Part shown: in pieces, positions 17,748-26,338 of the stretch
Layout: each line of letters starts with the position of its first letter
How positions within the stretch are numbered: the first letter of the stretch is position 1
Source of the DNA: Bifidobacterium platyrrhinorum
GTDB lineage: Bacteria; Actinomycetota; Actinomycetes; Actinomycetales; Bifidobacteriaceae
NCBI RefSeq assembly: GCF_010667645.1
Contig: NZ_WHZV01000001.1
Span: forward strand, 572,809-636,808
Length of the DNA stretch: 64,000 bases
Direction of reading: 5' to 3'
Notes under the pieces: generated by a model
Seen by the model: the letters and a program-made list of their open reading frames with translations, nothing else
Database searches by the model: none
What the model was told of the DNA's origin: nothing
Translations under genes and position numbers: made by a program

Positions 17748-18577
17748 GACACGCAACCCCGGGCGCGGCCACGCCCGATGCCGCCACCGCGGCCCCGCAG
17801 TCTAGGAACGAAGGCATGCTGCGCCGGGCCATCATGAACGAATACGCCAAGATGCACCGGCTCAAGGTCCTGCCCCTCTACATCCTGATGCCGGTGGGCA
17901 TCATCGGCGCCACCATGTTCGAAAGCCTCGGCGCCGGACTGACCAGACACCTCACCGATACGGACGGCACGGCATGGAAACTGGTCACGGCCTGCATGGG
18001 AGCGGGGTTCTCGATGCTCATGCCGATCCTGCTGGCGGTCATCGCCAGCCGTCAGGCCGACATCGAGCATCTGGGCAACGGGTGGCTGTTCCAATCCACC
18101 GCGGGACTGGCACCGGGCCGGTTGTGCCGGATCAAATTTATCGCCACCGGACTACCGGTCATTCTCGTCTCCCTGCTCGCTGTCATGGTCACCACCGGTT
18201 TCGCTCTGGCCGTCGGAGTCACCGGACCGGTGCCCTGGCTGAGACTCGCCGGCTACGCGGTCGCCGTGACCACCGTTAGCCTGATCGTGCTCGCCGTGCA
18301 GCTCCTCATCGCCTCGCGCGTGGAGAACCAACTTGCCGGCATCGGCATCGGCCTGATCGGGTTCCTGCTGGCGAACTTCGCCGGCGCGTTCCCCGACTGG
18401 CTCGCCTATCCGACGCTGTGGGGCGCGTACGCGAAGATCATGCCCGCCGGATACCAAGGGGAATCGCTCGTCTGGAACGACACCTCGTATGCCGCGGTCG
18501 GCGTACTCGCCGTGATTGCCGCCGTGATGTTCCTGTGGATCACCGCACGATTCGACCGAATGGAGGCCCGTTCATGA
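17744..18577 (+). CDS. ABC transporter permease (first of pair), LanE-like
   Basis: 277-aa membrane protein with about six segments. Residues 20-55 carry the short cytoplasmic helix NEYAKMHRLKVLPLYILMPV seen at the N terminus of lantibiotic-immunity and ABC-2 permeases. The remaining segments lie around residues 80-100, 130-160, 170-230 and 250-270. The start overlaps the ATPase stop (ATGA at 17744) and the stop overlaps the next permease start, so the three subunits should be made together. It is too divergent in sequence to name a substrate. Confidence 0.82.
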   Translation: MRHATPGAATPDAATAAPQSRNEGMLRRAIMNEYAKMHRLKVLPLYILMPVGIIGATMFESLGAGLTRHLTDTDGTAWKLVTACMGAGFSMLMPILLAVIASRQADIEHLGNGWLFQSTAGLAPGRLCRIKFIATGLPVILVSLLAVMVTTGFALAVGVTGPVPWLRLAGYAVAVTTVSLIVLAVQLLIASRVENQLAGIGIGLIGFLLANFAGAFPDWLAYPTLWGAYAKIMPAGYQGESLVWNDTSYAAVGVLAVIAAVMFLWITARFDRMEARS

Positions 18578-19353
18578 AACACGCGAACCTCGCAGGTCTC
18601 ATGGCCTGCGAATTGGCGAAGATCAAAGGCTCACGCATAGGAATCTTCGTCGTACTCTACCCGCTGATCATGGTGTTGACCGGCACGGGCATGACCCTCA
18701 TCTCGGGAGGGTTCGGCACGGACGGCTGGCATCTCCTGTGGGCCCGCGCAACAGGTTTCTACGGTATGGCCATGTACGCGGTCGGCATCGCCGTCATCGC
18801 CTCGCTCGTCTGGCGCGTCGAACACAAGGGCGGCAACTGGAACACCCTGATGAGCTCGGGAACACCCGCGTGGGGCGTCATGACGGGCAAGACCCTCGCC
18901 ATAGGGCTGCTATCGGCACTGATGCAACCCGTGTTCCTCATCACCGCGATCCTCGTGGGCAAGCTCGCGGGACTACCCGGCATGCTGCCGTTGGAATACT
19001 GGTGGAGCGTGCTCGCCTCCATGATCGCCTGCCTGCCCGTGGCCGCCGCCCAGTCGGCATTCTCCTGCTTCATCCGGCCGTTCGCCCCTCCCGTCGCCAT
19101 GGGACTCGTCCTGGCCGGCGCCGACACGTTCCTCCTGCTCCTGCACCTGACTCCCGCATACTTCCTGCCATACGGCATCCTCACCCGGGCCACCATGATG
19201 GGCTCCGCCGCCAGCCGCATCGGCACCTCGTTCCCGGTCGATCCCGTCACGCCCGCCACCATGTGCATCAGCATCGGCGCATCCATCGGCCTGACCCTCA
19301 TCATCATCGCCATCGCCTCCCTCATACTGGAGAAACGAGACATTTATGTCTAA
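18574..19353 (+). CDS. ABC transporter permease (second of pair), LanG-like
   Basis: 259-aa protein with the same layout as its neighbour: a short N-terminal helix (MACELAKIKGSRIGIFVVLY) and six membrane segments. The two permeases are not obvious copies of one another but occupy the E and G positions of a LanFEG-type exporter. The ATG overlaps the preceding stop (ATGA). This is the last gene of the plus-strand operon. The next gene converges, with its stop only 47 bases away. Confidence 0.82.
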   Translation: MKHANLAGLMACELAKIKGSRIGIFVVLYPLIMVLTGTGMTLISGGFGTDGWHLLWARATGFYGMAMYAVGIAVIASLVWRVEHKGGNWNTLMSSGTPAWGVMTGKTLAIGLLSALMQPVFLITAILVGKLAGLPGMLPLEYWWSVLASMIACLPVAAAQSAFSCFIRPFAPPVAMGLVLAGADTFLLLLHLTPAYFLPYGILTRATMMGSAASRIGTSFPVDPVTPATMCISIGASIGLTLIIIAIASLILEKRDIYV

Positions 19354-19400
19354 CGGCATGGGCCTTCGCCTTTACCTCGGGATTTACGGTGACGAAAAAA

Positions 19401-20072
19401 CTACAACCCTCCGGCCTTGTACCAGCTGACGGCAATCTGAGTGCGATCCCTGAGCCCGAGGGTCGTAAGGATGCGGCTGACTGCGCGTTTGACCGAATTG
19501 GATTCGATGACGAGTCTGCCGGCAATCTCCTCATTGCTGAGTCCTTCGGCAATGAGTGAGCAAATCTCACGTTGGCGCGGGGTAAGCGCGTCGAATGATG
19601 CGCGCAACTCCTGTTGCCGTCGGTCTCCCGTGGGATGGGGGAGACCTCGTTCCAGCACCTGTCTGGTGATACGTGGGGTGAGGATCGCATCGCCGCTGGC
19701 GATGGAGCGAATCGCTTCCACTAGGGCGCGTTTGGTGACGTCCTTCAGTAGGAATCCGCTGGCTCCTGCGTCGAGTCCGCCGAAGGCGTAGTCGTCTTCG
19801 TCGTAGGTGGTGAGGATGAGGATTCTGATGGTGGGCCAGTGCTTGGTGATGTGTCGGGTTGCTTCGATGCCGTCCATGCCGGGCATGCGCACGTCCATGA
19901 GGATCACGTCGGGCAACGCCTGGTGATTAACGTCCAACCGGTTGAGTGTGTCGATGGCGGATTGCCCGTTCTCCGCCGCTGCGATGACGGTGATGCCGGT
20001 CACGTCGTCGAGCATGAGCTGGAAGCCGAGCCGTGCCAGTCTCTGGTCATCCACGAGCATCACATGGATCAT
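19401..20072 (-). CDS. NarL/LuxR-type response regulator
   Basis: 223 aa. The receiver opens with HVMLVDDQRLARLGFQLML, has the phospho-acceptor in VILMDVRMPGMDG and Lys in FLLKDVTK. The LuxR HTH is LTPRQREICSLIAEGLSNEE, then IAGRLVIESNSVKRAVSRIL. The start overlaps the upstream kinase stop (20069-20072). It is the last gene of the minus-strand ATPase-permease-small protein-kinase-regulator operon and likely binds the inverted repeat upstream of that operon. Confidence 0.9.
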   Translation of the reverse strand: MIHVMLVDDQRLARLGFQLMLDDVTGITVIAAAENGQSAIDTLNRLDVNHQALPDVILMDVRMPGMDGIEATRHITKHWPTIRILILTTYDEDDYAFGGLDAGASGFLLKDVTKRALVEAIRSIASGDAILTPRITRQVLERGLPHPTGDRRQQELRASFDALTPRQREICSLIAEGLSNEEIAGRLVIESNSVKRAVSRILTTLGLRDRTQIAVSWYKAGGL

Positions 20073-21304
20073 GGCTGGACCTTCCTTTCAGTCTGCTGTT
20101 TCCCGGTCGGGGGAATGACCGCTTTGACCTGCCATTCGGTGCCATCTATTGGCCCATAGGCGAATACGCCGCCGGCATCCCGCACGCGCTGTGACAGTCT
20201 GGCCAGTCCGGTGCCGTCATCGGGTGTGGCGGTTGGTGTCGCGTCGCCGGCTCCGTCGTTGTGGACGGTGACGGTGACCCCGTTCCGAGGCTGGTGGTTC
20301 CATGAGACGTTGAGATGTGTGACGTGCCTGCCGTGACGGATGGCGTTGGTGATGGCCTCTTGGGTCACGTCGAAGCAGAGATTCGCCTGCGATTCGTCGT
20401 CGGCGCGGATGCCGGTTTCGGTGAATATGGTGATGATGCCGAGCGTGCGGGCGTGTGCGAGGATCGGACGGATGTCGTCCCATGAGTGCATGTTCCGGGA
20501 GCCCAGCCTGGCGGGGTCTTCGTCTTCGCCGTCCACCTCGGTTTCAGCTAACGCGCGTACGGCTTTGCGCGTGTCCGTCAGGCTTTCCCGTGCGATCTCG
20601 TTGATGCCTTTCAGAGCCTCCTCCACGCGCGGGTCGCCGGTCTTGCCGGTCAATCCTTCGGATAAAGCGATGATTGCGGTCAGGCCGTGGCCCACACTGT
20701 CGTGCAGCTGTCCGGCGATGCGCGAACGACGCACCGCGGCGTCACGCTGCTTGACGGCGGTTTGCGCGCGCCGGTGTTCCAGACCGGCGGCTGCCGTGGC
20801 GTTCCTGGCTTGGACCATGCCGCGGCGCGCCAGCGCGATCGCGCCGGCGAGTGCGAGCAGGAGGATGCGGCCGGGCCATTCGCCGAGGAAACGGCTGGCG
20901 GGCCATGACATGAACGTCGCCAAGGTCACGACCAGCGTCGTTGCGAGGGACCCGATGTACATGCGGCGTTCCCCGACCGTGCGCATGAATGTGTAGAACG
21001 CCGCGACCAGCTGGACCAGCAGGATCGAGTCCGCATGCCAGAAGGACAGCATCAAGGTCAGGATGAGCTGCGACGCCAATGTGACGGACGGGATCCGGTA
21101 GCGGAACACCAATGTCAGGCATGACAGGAGCAGGGACAGCAGCAGCATCGCGAATCCGCCGGTCTGCTTGGCGAGCATGTACATCGGGTCCAACGGGGCG
21201 CCGATCATGCGTTCCCACGTGAGCATCGCGCCCTCGACCGCGAGCACGCATAATGGCATGGCTATGGCAGTGATTCTGCCGACATTCACCGTTTGCCGTT
21301 CCAT
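20069..21304 (-). CDS. NarL-type sensor histidine kinase
   Basis: About 411 aa with six hydrophobic segments in the first 170 residues and almost no extracellular loops. A HisKA_3 region follows (RRSRIAGQLHDSVGHGLTAI with the acceptor His), then HATPase motifs TNAIRHGRHV, HNDGAG and GTGLARLSQRVRDAGG. The frame is open upstream to 21523, but that part overlaps the preceding small gene. Starts near it are ATG 21304, GTG 21313 (better spaced from GAGGTGG) or ATG 21340. It is linked to its regulator by an ATGA overlap. Confidence 0.87.
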   Translation of the reverse strand: MERQTVNVGRITAIAMPLCVLAVEGAMLTWERMIGAPLDPMYMLAKQTGGFAMLLLSLLLSCLTLVFRYRIPSVTLASQLILTLMLSFWHADSILLVQLVAAFYTFMRTVGERRMYIGSLATTLVVTLATFMSWPASRFLGEWPGRILLLALAGAIALARRGMVQARNATAAAGLEHRRAQTAVKQRDAAVRRSRIAGQLHDSVGHGLTAIIALSEGLTGKTGDPRVEEALKGINEIARESLTDTRKAVRALAETEVDGEDEDPARLGSRNMHSWDDIRPILAHARTLGIITIFTETGIRADDESQANLCFDVTQEAITNAIRHGRHVTHLNVSWNHQPRNGVTVTVHNDGAGDATPTATPDDGTGLARLSQRVRDAGGVFAYGPIDGTEWQVKAVIPPTGKQQTERKVQP

Positions 21305-21342
21305 ATGATCCACTGTGCCACCTCGTCGGGTCATCGGCATGC

Positions 21343-21606
21343 TCACTGGGCGAGACAATCCGCGCCGGGCATCAGGCAGCTGAGCATCGTGATCGAACCG
21401 GTGAACAACACAGTGAATACGATGATGATGGCCAGCCATACGAACGGCGAGAACAGCGCCCCGATCCATGCGACGACACGGCCGCCATGCTCCCATCCGT
21501 GCCCGTCGCGGCCGATGATCCACGCAATCAGCACGCCGGGCAGAGACAGGAACAGGCCGAGCAGCAGGAAGCCGATAACCGAATCGTTGCGTTGATGTGA
21601 TTGCAT
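21343..21606 (-). CDS. Small two-segment membrane protein in the ABC/two-component operon
   Basis: 87 aa with two clear membrane segments (VIGFLLLGLFLSLPGVLIAW at about residues 10-30 and WLAIIIVFTVLFTGSITML at about 56-75) joined by a His/Gly-rich loop containing GRDGHGWEHGG. The ATG at 21606 begins one base after the permease stop, so translation should be coupled. I do not recognise a family. Its position between exporter and kinase suggests an accessory role such as linking transport to sensing, which is inference only. Confidence 0.7.
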   Translation of the reverse strand: MQSHQRNDSVIGFLLLGLFLSLPGVLIAWIIGRDGHGWEHGGRVVAWIGALFSPFVWLAIIIVFTVLFTGSITMLSCLMPGADCLAQ

Positions 21607-21607
21607 G

Positions 21608-23032
21608 TCAACGGCTCCTGATCGCATTTGCCACGCTACGACGCAGCGCGGGGCGAATCTGCATGTACTGGATGAGGAACAACGCCAGCCAGCAGGCCGC
21701 TCCCGCGCCGATCACACTGGCCCACGGGATTTCGACCACCGGCACGCCGACGAGCGTGATGGAGCGTGTGGTGAGCACGAGCGAGCTGACGGCGACCGGG
21801 ATGAGCGCGAGGACGACCGCGCCGACGGCCAGTTGCAGGCTCTGCCACAGGATCATGCGCGTCACCCGGCGCGGCGACAGGCCGATACTGCGCAGCAGCG
21901 CCTGATCGGCGACCATGCCGCGGTTCGACAACGCGATGACGGCCAGGCTCGTGACCAGGGACACGATGCACAGCATCGCGATTATCAGCAGCGAGTCCGC
22001 GTAGTTCAGGCTCGTCGGATGGCCGCCCAGGGTCAGTATCCGCCCGTAGGACCGCGCGCAGGTCAGCAGGGTCGCGGACAATCCCAGAGCCAGTGCGAGC
22101 GGGGCGATGGTGTTCATGCTGAACACGGTCTTCGCCTTGGCGGCGCGGGCCGCGAGCACGCCGGTCGCCGACCCGCACAGGCGGCATATGACGCGTCCCG
22201 CGTCCAGCAGGATCGGGACCAGCACGCCGGCGAGGACGTACATGCCGAACGACGCGATGATCCCGGCCCATAATGCGCTGTTGAACGTCTGGCCGGCCTC
22301 CTGTCCGAATGCGTGGGCGCGCGGCATGCCCATGCCGGAGAACGCCAATGCCAATGCCGCCGCCATGACGACCAGTCCGAGCGCCCAACGAGCCCAATGC
22401 CGCCATCCACGCCGCCCGATCGGCGCGTTCCCGCCGCGGATCGCCTCGATGGGACGAACCTTCGCCGCACGCATCGAGGGCACGAACGCACCCAGCATGC
22501 ACGTGGCCACGCCCAACAGTAGCGAGCCGAGCCATGCCGTCGCGGACGGTGTGAACGCGGGAGGGACGAACGAGCCGAGCCCGCCGGCGAAGCTCTCCGC
22601 GGCCATCGCGTCGAACTCGGGGACCGCGAGCAGGCTGGCCGGCATCGCGATCAGCGAGCCGAGCAGCGAACCAGTGAGGCTCGCCACGCCCACGAGCATC
22701 CACATGCCCGCACGCACCTGGCTCGGGCTGGCACCCATGAGACGCCATTGCGCGAACGTGCCGCGGATGCGGTCGACCGTGGCCGAACCGACCACCGTCA
22801 GCGAGAAGAACGCGAGCAACGCCACCACGACATAGATCGTGACCGACACCATGGCGAACTCGGCCAGATCCAAACCCGCCAGCCGGGCGGCCGACGCGAA
22901 CGACGGCGACGAGGTCCACACGAACTGGTTCATGCACACGCCCACCAGCGTGGTCACCACCGCGATCACCATGATCGCGGGCACCCAACCCGCGAGATCG
23001 TCACGGAACACGCGAAGCACATACCTACCCAC
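21608..23032 (-). CDS. FtsX/MacB-type ABC transporter permease
   Basis: 474 aa with two FtsX domains, each with three or four membrane segments. The first half has FAQWRLMGASPSQVRAGMW after its first segment and the cytoplasmic LGAFVPSMRAAKVRPIEAIR. The second has LLRSIGLSPRRVTRMILWQS and the final LIQYMQIRPALRRS. This duplicated layout matches permeases of antimicrobial-peptide or macrolide export systems. Its start overlaps the ATPase stop by eight bases. Same family as the remnant at 13.1 kb. Confidence 0.87.
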   Translation of the reverse strand: MGRYVLRVFRDDLAGWVPAIMVIAVVTTLVGVCMNQFVWTSSPSFASAARLAGLDLAEFAMVSVTIYVVVALLAFFSLTVVGSATVDRIRGTFAQWRLMGASPSQVRAGMWMLVGVASLTGSLLGSLIAMPASLLAVPEFDAMAAESFAGGLGSFVPPAFTPSATAWLGSLLLGVATCMLGAFVPSMRAAKVRPIEAIRGGNAPIGRRGWRHWARWALGLVVMAAALALAFSGMGMPRAHAFGQEAGQTFNSALWAGIIASFGMYVLAGVLVPILLDAGRVICRLCGSATGVLAARAAKAKTVFSMNTIAPLALALGLSATLLTCARSYGRILTLGGHPTSLNYADSLLIIAMLCIVSLVTSLAVIALSNRGMVADQALLRSIGLSPRRVTRMILWQSLQLAVGAVVLALIPVAVSSLVLTTRSITLVGVPVVEIPWASVIGAGAACWLALFLIQYMQIRPALRRSVANAIRSR

Positions 23033-23864
23033 GACGAGCCTCCCGGCCGTGCTGCGACATGGCCGGCTCGAACGTGCGGCGCATGCCCTCGACGATCTGC
23101 CCGGCGGTCAGCCTGCCCTCGACGTGGGTGATCCCGCCGTCACGCAGGAAGACCACGCGGTCGGCCAGGGCGGCGGCGTCCGTGTCATGCGTGACCATGA
23201 CCACGCTGGAACCCGAATCCGCCAGCTCGCGCAGCACTTGCAGCACGAGCTCGCTGTTCGCGGTGTCGAGCGCGCCGGTGGGCTCGTCGGCGAACACCAC
23301 CGACGGACGCAAGAGCAGGGCCCGGCACAGGGCCACGCGCTGCTGCTCTCCACCGGACAGGGCGCTCACCACGGTCCTCGCCCTCCGGCGCAGGCCGAAC
23401 CGGGACAGCAGCTGCGTGACCCGGACGTAATCGGCCTTGCGATGGGCGAGCGAGAGCGGCAGCATCACGTTCTCCTTGACCGTCAGATACGGCACGAGGT
23501 TGTACTGCTGGAACACGAAACCGATATGCCCGCGTATGAACCGCGAACGACGCTCCTCGTCCAACGCGTAGATGTCGGTGCCGCCGATGACGACCCGACC
23601 CGAGTCGGGCCTGTCCAAACCTGACAACACGTACAACAGAGAGGTCTTGCCCGCTCCCGAAGGCCCGACGATCGCCGTCAACCCGGCACCGGGAATATCC
23701 AACGAGACACCATTGAGAATCACACTCGGACTGGAACCATCAGCGGAAGCCACACGCTTGACCAGCCCACACGCCTGAACCGACATCGACTTGACCGGTT
23801 GCAGACCGTCATCTCGTTGCCAATGGCCTGCCGCAATGGGCGTATTCGGATTTTGGATTGCCAC
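23025..23864 (-). CDS. MacB/LolD-type ABC transporter ATP-binding protein
   Basis: 279-aa ATPase with Walker A GPSGAGKTS, Q-loop VFQQYNLVPYLTVKENV, signature LSGGEQQRV, Walker B VVFADEPTGALD and the switch VTHD. These are diagnostic for the MacB/LolD/SalX class that pairs with FtsX permeases. The N terminus is about 30 residues longer than usual. The start codon is GTG at 23864, preceded by AAAGGGG. It heads the minus-strand operon that ends with the kinase and regulator. Confidence 0.9.
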   Translation of the reverse strand: MAIQNPNTPIAAGHWQRDDGLQPVKSMSVQACGLVKRVASADGSSPSVILNGVSLDIPGAGLTAIVGPSGAGKTSLLYVLSGLDRPDSGRVVIGGTDIYALDEERRSRFIRGHIGFVFQQYNLVPYLTVKENVMLPLSLAHRKADYVRVTQLLSRFGLRRRARTVVSALSGGEQQRVALCRALLLRPSVVFADEPTGALDTANSELVLQVLRELADSGSSVVMVTHDTDAAALADRVVFLRDGGITHVEGRLTAGQIVEGMRRTFEPAMSQHGREARRG

Positions 23865-23960
23865 GCCAGCCCCTTTCCGTAAAGGTTGATCACGCCGTTT
23901 CCGACGTATGACTCATACCTTCATGGAAAGAAGCCCGGAAGTCGAGAGACAAACAAGATC

Positions 23961-23978
23961 TGTCATCTTAGGGTGACA
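23961..23978. promoter_or_regulatory. 18-bp inverted repeat upstream of the ATPase operon, candidate regulator site
   Basis: TGTCATCTTAGGGTGACA is an imperfect dyad (TGTCA...TGACA with near-symmetric centre) about 97 bases before the GTG at 23864. The operon ends in a NarL-type regulator, and such regulators bind inverted repeats of this size, so autoregulation is plausible. The site sits in an otherwise gene-free 225-bp region between the operon and the divergent Abi-like gene. Confidence 0.5.
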
Positions 23979-24089
23979 AACCCCACCGATGACGCTCTCG
24001 AAAAAAGAGAACCCCCAGTGCATCACGGCTGAGTCGAAGACCGTCCGGAGAGGCCCATTGGGGGAATTCATGGAATATGATAATGGGTT

Positions 24090-24896
24090 ATGAGCCGACA
24101 GTCAAACCCAGCGCCTGATTTCCTCTCGCAAACCCCTCGCAAGGGCAGCCCGCAGGAGAGGGCGTTGCGCGCGTGCATCACCGACGAACGGCTCGCATCC
24201 TACGACTCCGAAGCCCAGCGGCGCTCATGCCCGGCGCTGCGACTGTACCTGTGGGATCACGACATGGCCAGCGCCTGCATGGGAGACATCGCCATCCTCG
24301 AAGTCGCCCTGCGCAACCACATGGACCGGCGGCTGTCCCTCATTTCCTCGGAACAGACAGGCACCGAAGACTGGTACATGGCGGGTCTCAACTTCGACGA
24401 CCGTACCCAATACCAGATCCGCGAGGCATGGAACCATCTCACGCCGCAACAGCGCGGAATTCATACGCACGGTCATCTCGTTGCCTCATTGACGTTCGGC
24501 TTCTGGCGCAACCTTCTGGAGGACGGAGGCACGATCCATACGAAGTGGCCGGACCAGAGGCGCGCCGACTACGAGAACGACTTCTGGCGCAAGGGGCTTG
24601 ACAAGACGTTTTCCAATGGGCGCCAGTATGCGCGTGCGATGGGAGAACGTTGGACAAGACGCTACGCGCTGGACATCGTCAAGACGGTGCACGCCCTGCG
24701 CAACAGGGTCGCCCATCACGAGCCGCTCGTCAACGGCATCCCGCTGCCCGGTGAGAACCGGCGCATCACGTTGATGGAAGCGGTACAGGCATGCTTCGAC
24801 TTGGCGATGATACTGGATCGCGACCTGCATGCGTGGTTGATGGACAACAGCAAAATGAAACTCGCACTCGAACACGAACCGCAGCCCAATGGGTAA
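24090..24896 (+). CDS. Abi-like (AbiD/AbiF, HEPN-type) protein
   Basis: 268 aa matching the Abi_2/AbiD layout: LRLYLWDHDMASACMGDIAI, then EVALRNHMDRRL, LTFGFWRNLLEDG in the middle, and VHALRNRVAHHEPL near residue 215. The last contains the R-x4-6-H motif of HEPN ribonucleases. Related proteins abort phage infection in lactococci. The ATG has no Shine-Dalgarno sequence, and a -10-like GATAAT ends six bases before it (24079-24084), so the mRNA may be leaderless. It stands alone between two ABC operons. Confidence 0.82.
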   Translation: MSRQSNPAPDFLSQTPRKGSPQERALRACITDERLASYDSEAQRRSCPALRLYLWDHDMASACMGDIAILEVALRNHMDRRLSLISSEQTGTEDWYMAGLNFDDRTQYQIREAWNHLTPQQRGIHTHGHLVASLTFGFWRNLLEDGGTIHTKWPDQRRADYENDFWRKGLDKTFSNGRQYARAMGERWTRRYALDIVKTVHALRNRVAHHEPLVNGIPLPGENRRITLMEAVQACFDLAMILDRDLHAWLMDNSKMKLALEHEPQPNG

Positions 24897-24908
24897 CGGA
24901 TTGTCATA

Positions 24909-24933
24909 GGTCCGAATCCTGCCGGCCCAACCA
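24909..24933 (+). other. tRNA 3'-end-like fragment, possible attachment-site remnant
   Basis: The 25 bases starting GGTCCGAATCC and ending CCCAACCA look like the T-loop, T-stem, acceptor strand and CCA of a tRNA. No 5' half of a tRNA precedes it; the Abi-like gene's coding sequence ends 13 bases upstream. Such fragments mark the end of elements integrated in tRNA genes. No integrase was seen in the window, so this is tentative. Confidence 0.3.
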
Positions 24934-24972
24934 GAACGCTCTACTGCAGATTGCAGAAGTAGAACGTTCTGG
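24931..24972. terminator. Hairpin between the Abi-like gene and the convergent ABC operon
   Basis: CCAGAACG plus TCTACT on the left (24931-24947) pair with AGTAGA plus CGTTCTGG on the right (24953-24972), with small bulges. It lies between two convergent genes and would serve both directions. Confidence 0.6.
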
Positions 24973-24986
24973 TCGATGATTCGGCA

Positions 24987-25613
24987 CTAGATGCGTCTCA
25001 CCGCCTTGAGCAGCAGCCATGCGCTTATCGCGGCGACGGTGACGCCGACCGGAATCACATAACCGGCGAATCCCGTTCCGTGTAATGCCCATGTGGTCGG
25101 TATGACGGCGTACAGCATCGGCGCGTCTTCGAACATGCCGGAGCTCACCGTAAGCCCGGCGACGACGAAGAAGGCGACGACGTTCCATGCGACGAGGGGA
25201 CTAGCCCAGAGTCGCAGGGCGAAGCATGCAAGGGAAAGAACGACGGCGGCGAACGCAAGCATCACAACGGTATGCGGTGAGAGAGGCCGCTCATTGACGG
25301 CAAACCCGATGGCGAATCCATACAGCAAAGTCAGGCAGACGTTGACCACGACGCCGAGCGACAGCGACTCCAAGGTAAAGCGAAGCAGAAGCCGATCGTG
25401 GATGCTGAAGGAACGATACGAAGAGGGCACCCTCGCATGGGAGAAGACGAGACCGGCCGTGGCTATGGGAAGCGCCATCACCATCGCCGACTGCGCCACC
25501 GCGCCTGTGTTCCCGTAACGGAAGAAAAGCAGCGGGAGGAAAAGCACGGCCATGAAGGCGAGCGTCGACCAGCGGATCAACGCCACACGCTCGATACGGA
25601 TCAGGGATTTCAT
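24987..25613 (-). CDS. ABC-2-type transporter permease (downstream member)
   Basis: 208 aa with six hydrophobic segments (first WSTLAFMAVLFLPLLFF, last VIPVGVTVAAISAWLLL). The open frame extends far upstream, but the ATG at 25613 overlaps the preceding permease stop (ATGA) and begins a typical short basic lead (MKSLIRIERVALIRW). It is shorter than many ABC-2 permeases and shows no conserved name-giving motif. It forms one exporter with the adjoining permease and ATPase. Confidence 0.75.
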   Translation of the reverse strand: MKSLIRIERVALIRWSTLAFMAVLFLPLLFFRYGNTGAVAQSAMVMALPIATAGLVFSHARVPSSYRSFSIHDRLLLRFTLESLSLGVVVNVCLTLLYGFAIGFAVNERPLSPHTVVMLAFAAVVLSLACFALRLWASPLVAWNVVAFFVVAGLTVSSGMFEDAPMLYAVIPTTWALHGTGFAGYVIPVGVTVAAISAWLLLKAVRRI

Positions 25614-26338
25614 TTCTTGTCCGCTCCTTTGCAACGGAACCAGCTCAGCAGCACATAGGCGGCCAAAAGCGTCACAATCGGGACGACGACCATCACAGGA
25701 CCTATAGGCGATCTGTTCGCCGTTTCCGCCGGCGACATCATAGTGCCGTTCAGATTCAATCCGACGGTTCGCAGGACGTTCGCGACGTAGGGCGTCGCAT
25801 AATCGGGAAGGTCGCCCGGCAGAAGAACCCAGACATAGCAAAGGACACCCGAGATGACCCCGGCGATCCTGGGATCGGTGATGATCTCGATGATCGAGTA
25901 GATCAGGGAAGTCGCAAGGCTCTGCAGCACGACGAAGTACAGGACGGTGGTCAGATGCGGGTGCATTCCGGTACCCGTCAGGACCATGATGACGTCGAAG
26001 CACAATACGCTCATCAGGTTCACGGCGGTCAGGAGCAGAGCCCGGAACATGGTCCTGAGCGAGCATGGCGTCCACGCGCGATACACGTGACGCGGCAGAC
26101 CCCCGTAGTGCGCTTTCGCGACCCTGTCATCGCATGCGAAGAGCAACGTGAGGCAGATCAGCGGCTGGGTGCCGGTGAAATAGATGCAATATCCTCCGGT
26201 TATCGGGGTTCCGTTCGCCGCGCCTGAGATCCACGCGCCCAGCAGAAGGGACGCCACCGCACCGAACGCCGCGGCGAGGGAATACCATGCATTCCAGTAA
26301 TAGGCGACCAACGCGCGAATGGGAGAAACGGCGCTCAC
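25610..26338 (-). CDS. ABC-2-type transporter permease (upstream member)
   Basis: 242 aa with six membrane segments, including LAAAFGAVASLLLGAWISGA near the N terminus and PVMVVVPIVTLLAAYVLLSW at the C terminus. Both ends overlap neighbours by ATGA-type junctions (26335-26338 with the ATPase, 25610-25613 with the second permease), so the three subunits are a translationally linked operon. No sequence motif identifies the substrate. Confidence 0.77.
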   Translation of the reverse strand: MSAVSPIRALVAYYWNAWYSLAAAFGAVASLLLGAWISGAANGTPITGGYCIYFTGTQPLICLTLLFACDDRVAKAHYGGLPRHVYRAWTPCSLRTMFRALLLTAVNLMSVLCFDVIMVLTGTGMHPHLTTVLYFVVLQSLATSLIYSIIEIITDPRIAGVISGVLCYVWVLLPGDLPDYATPYVANVLRTVGLNLNGTMMSPAETANRSPIGPVMVVVPIVTLLAAYVLLSWFRCKGADKK

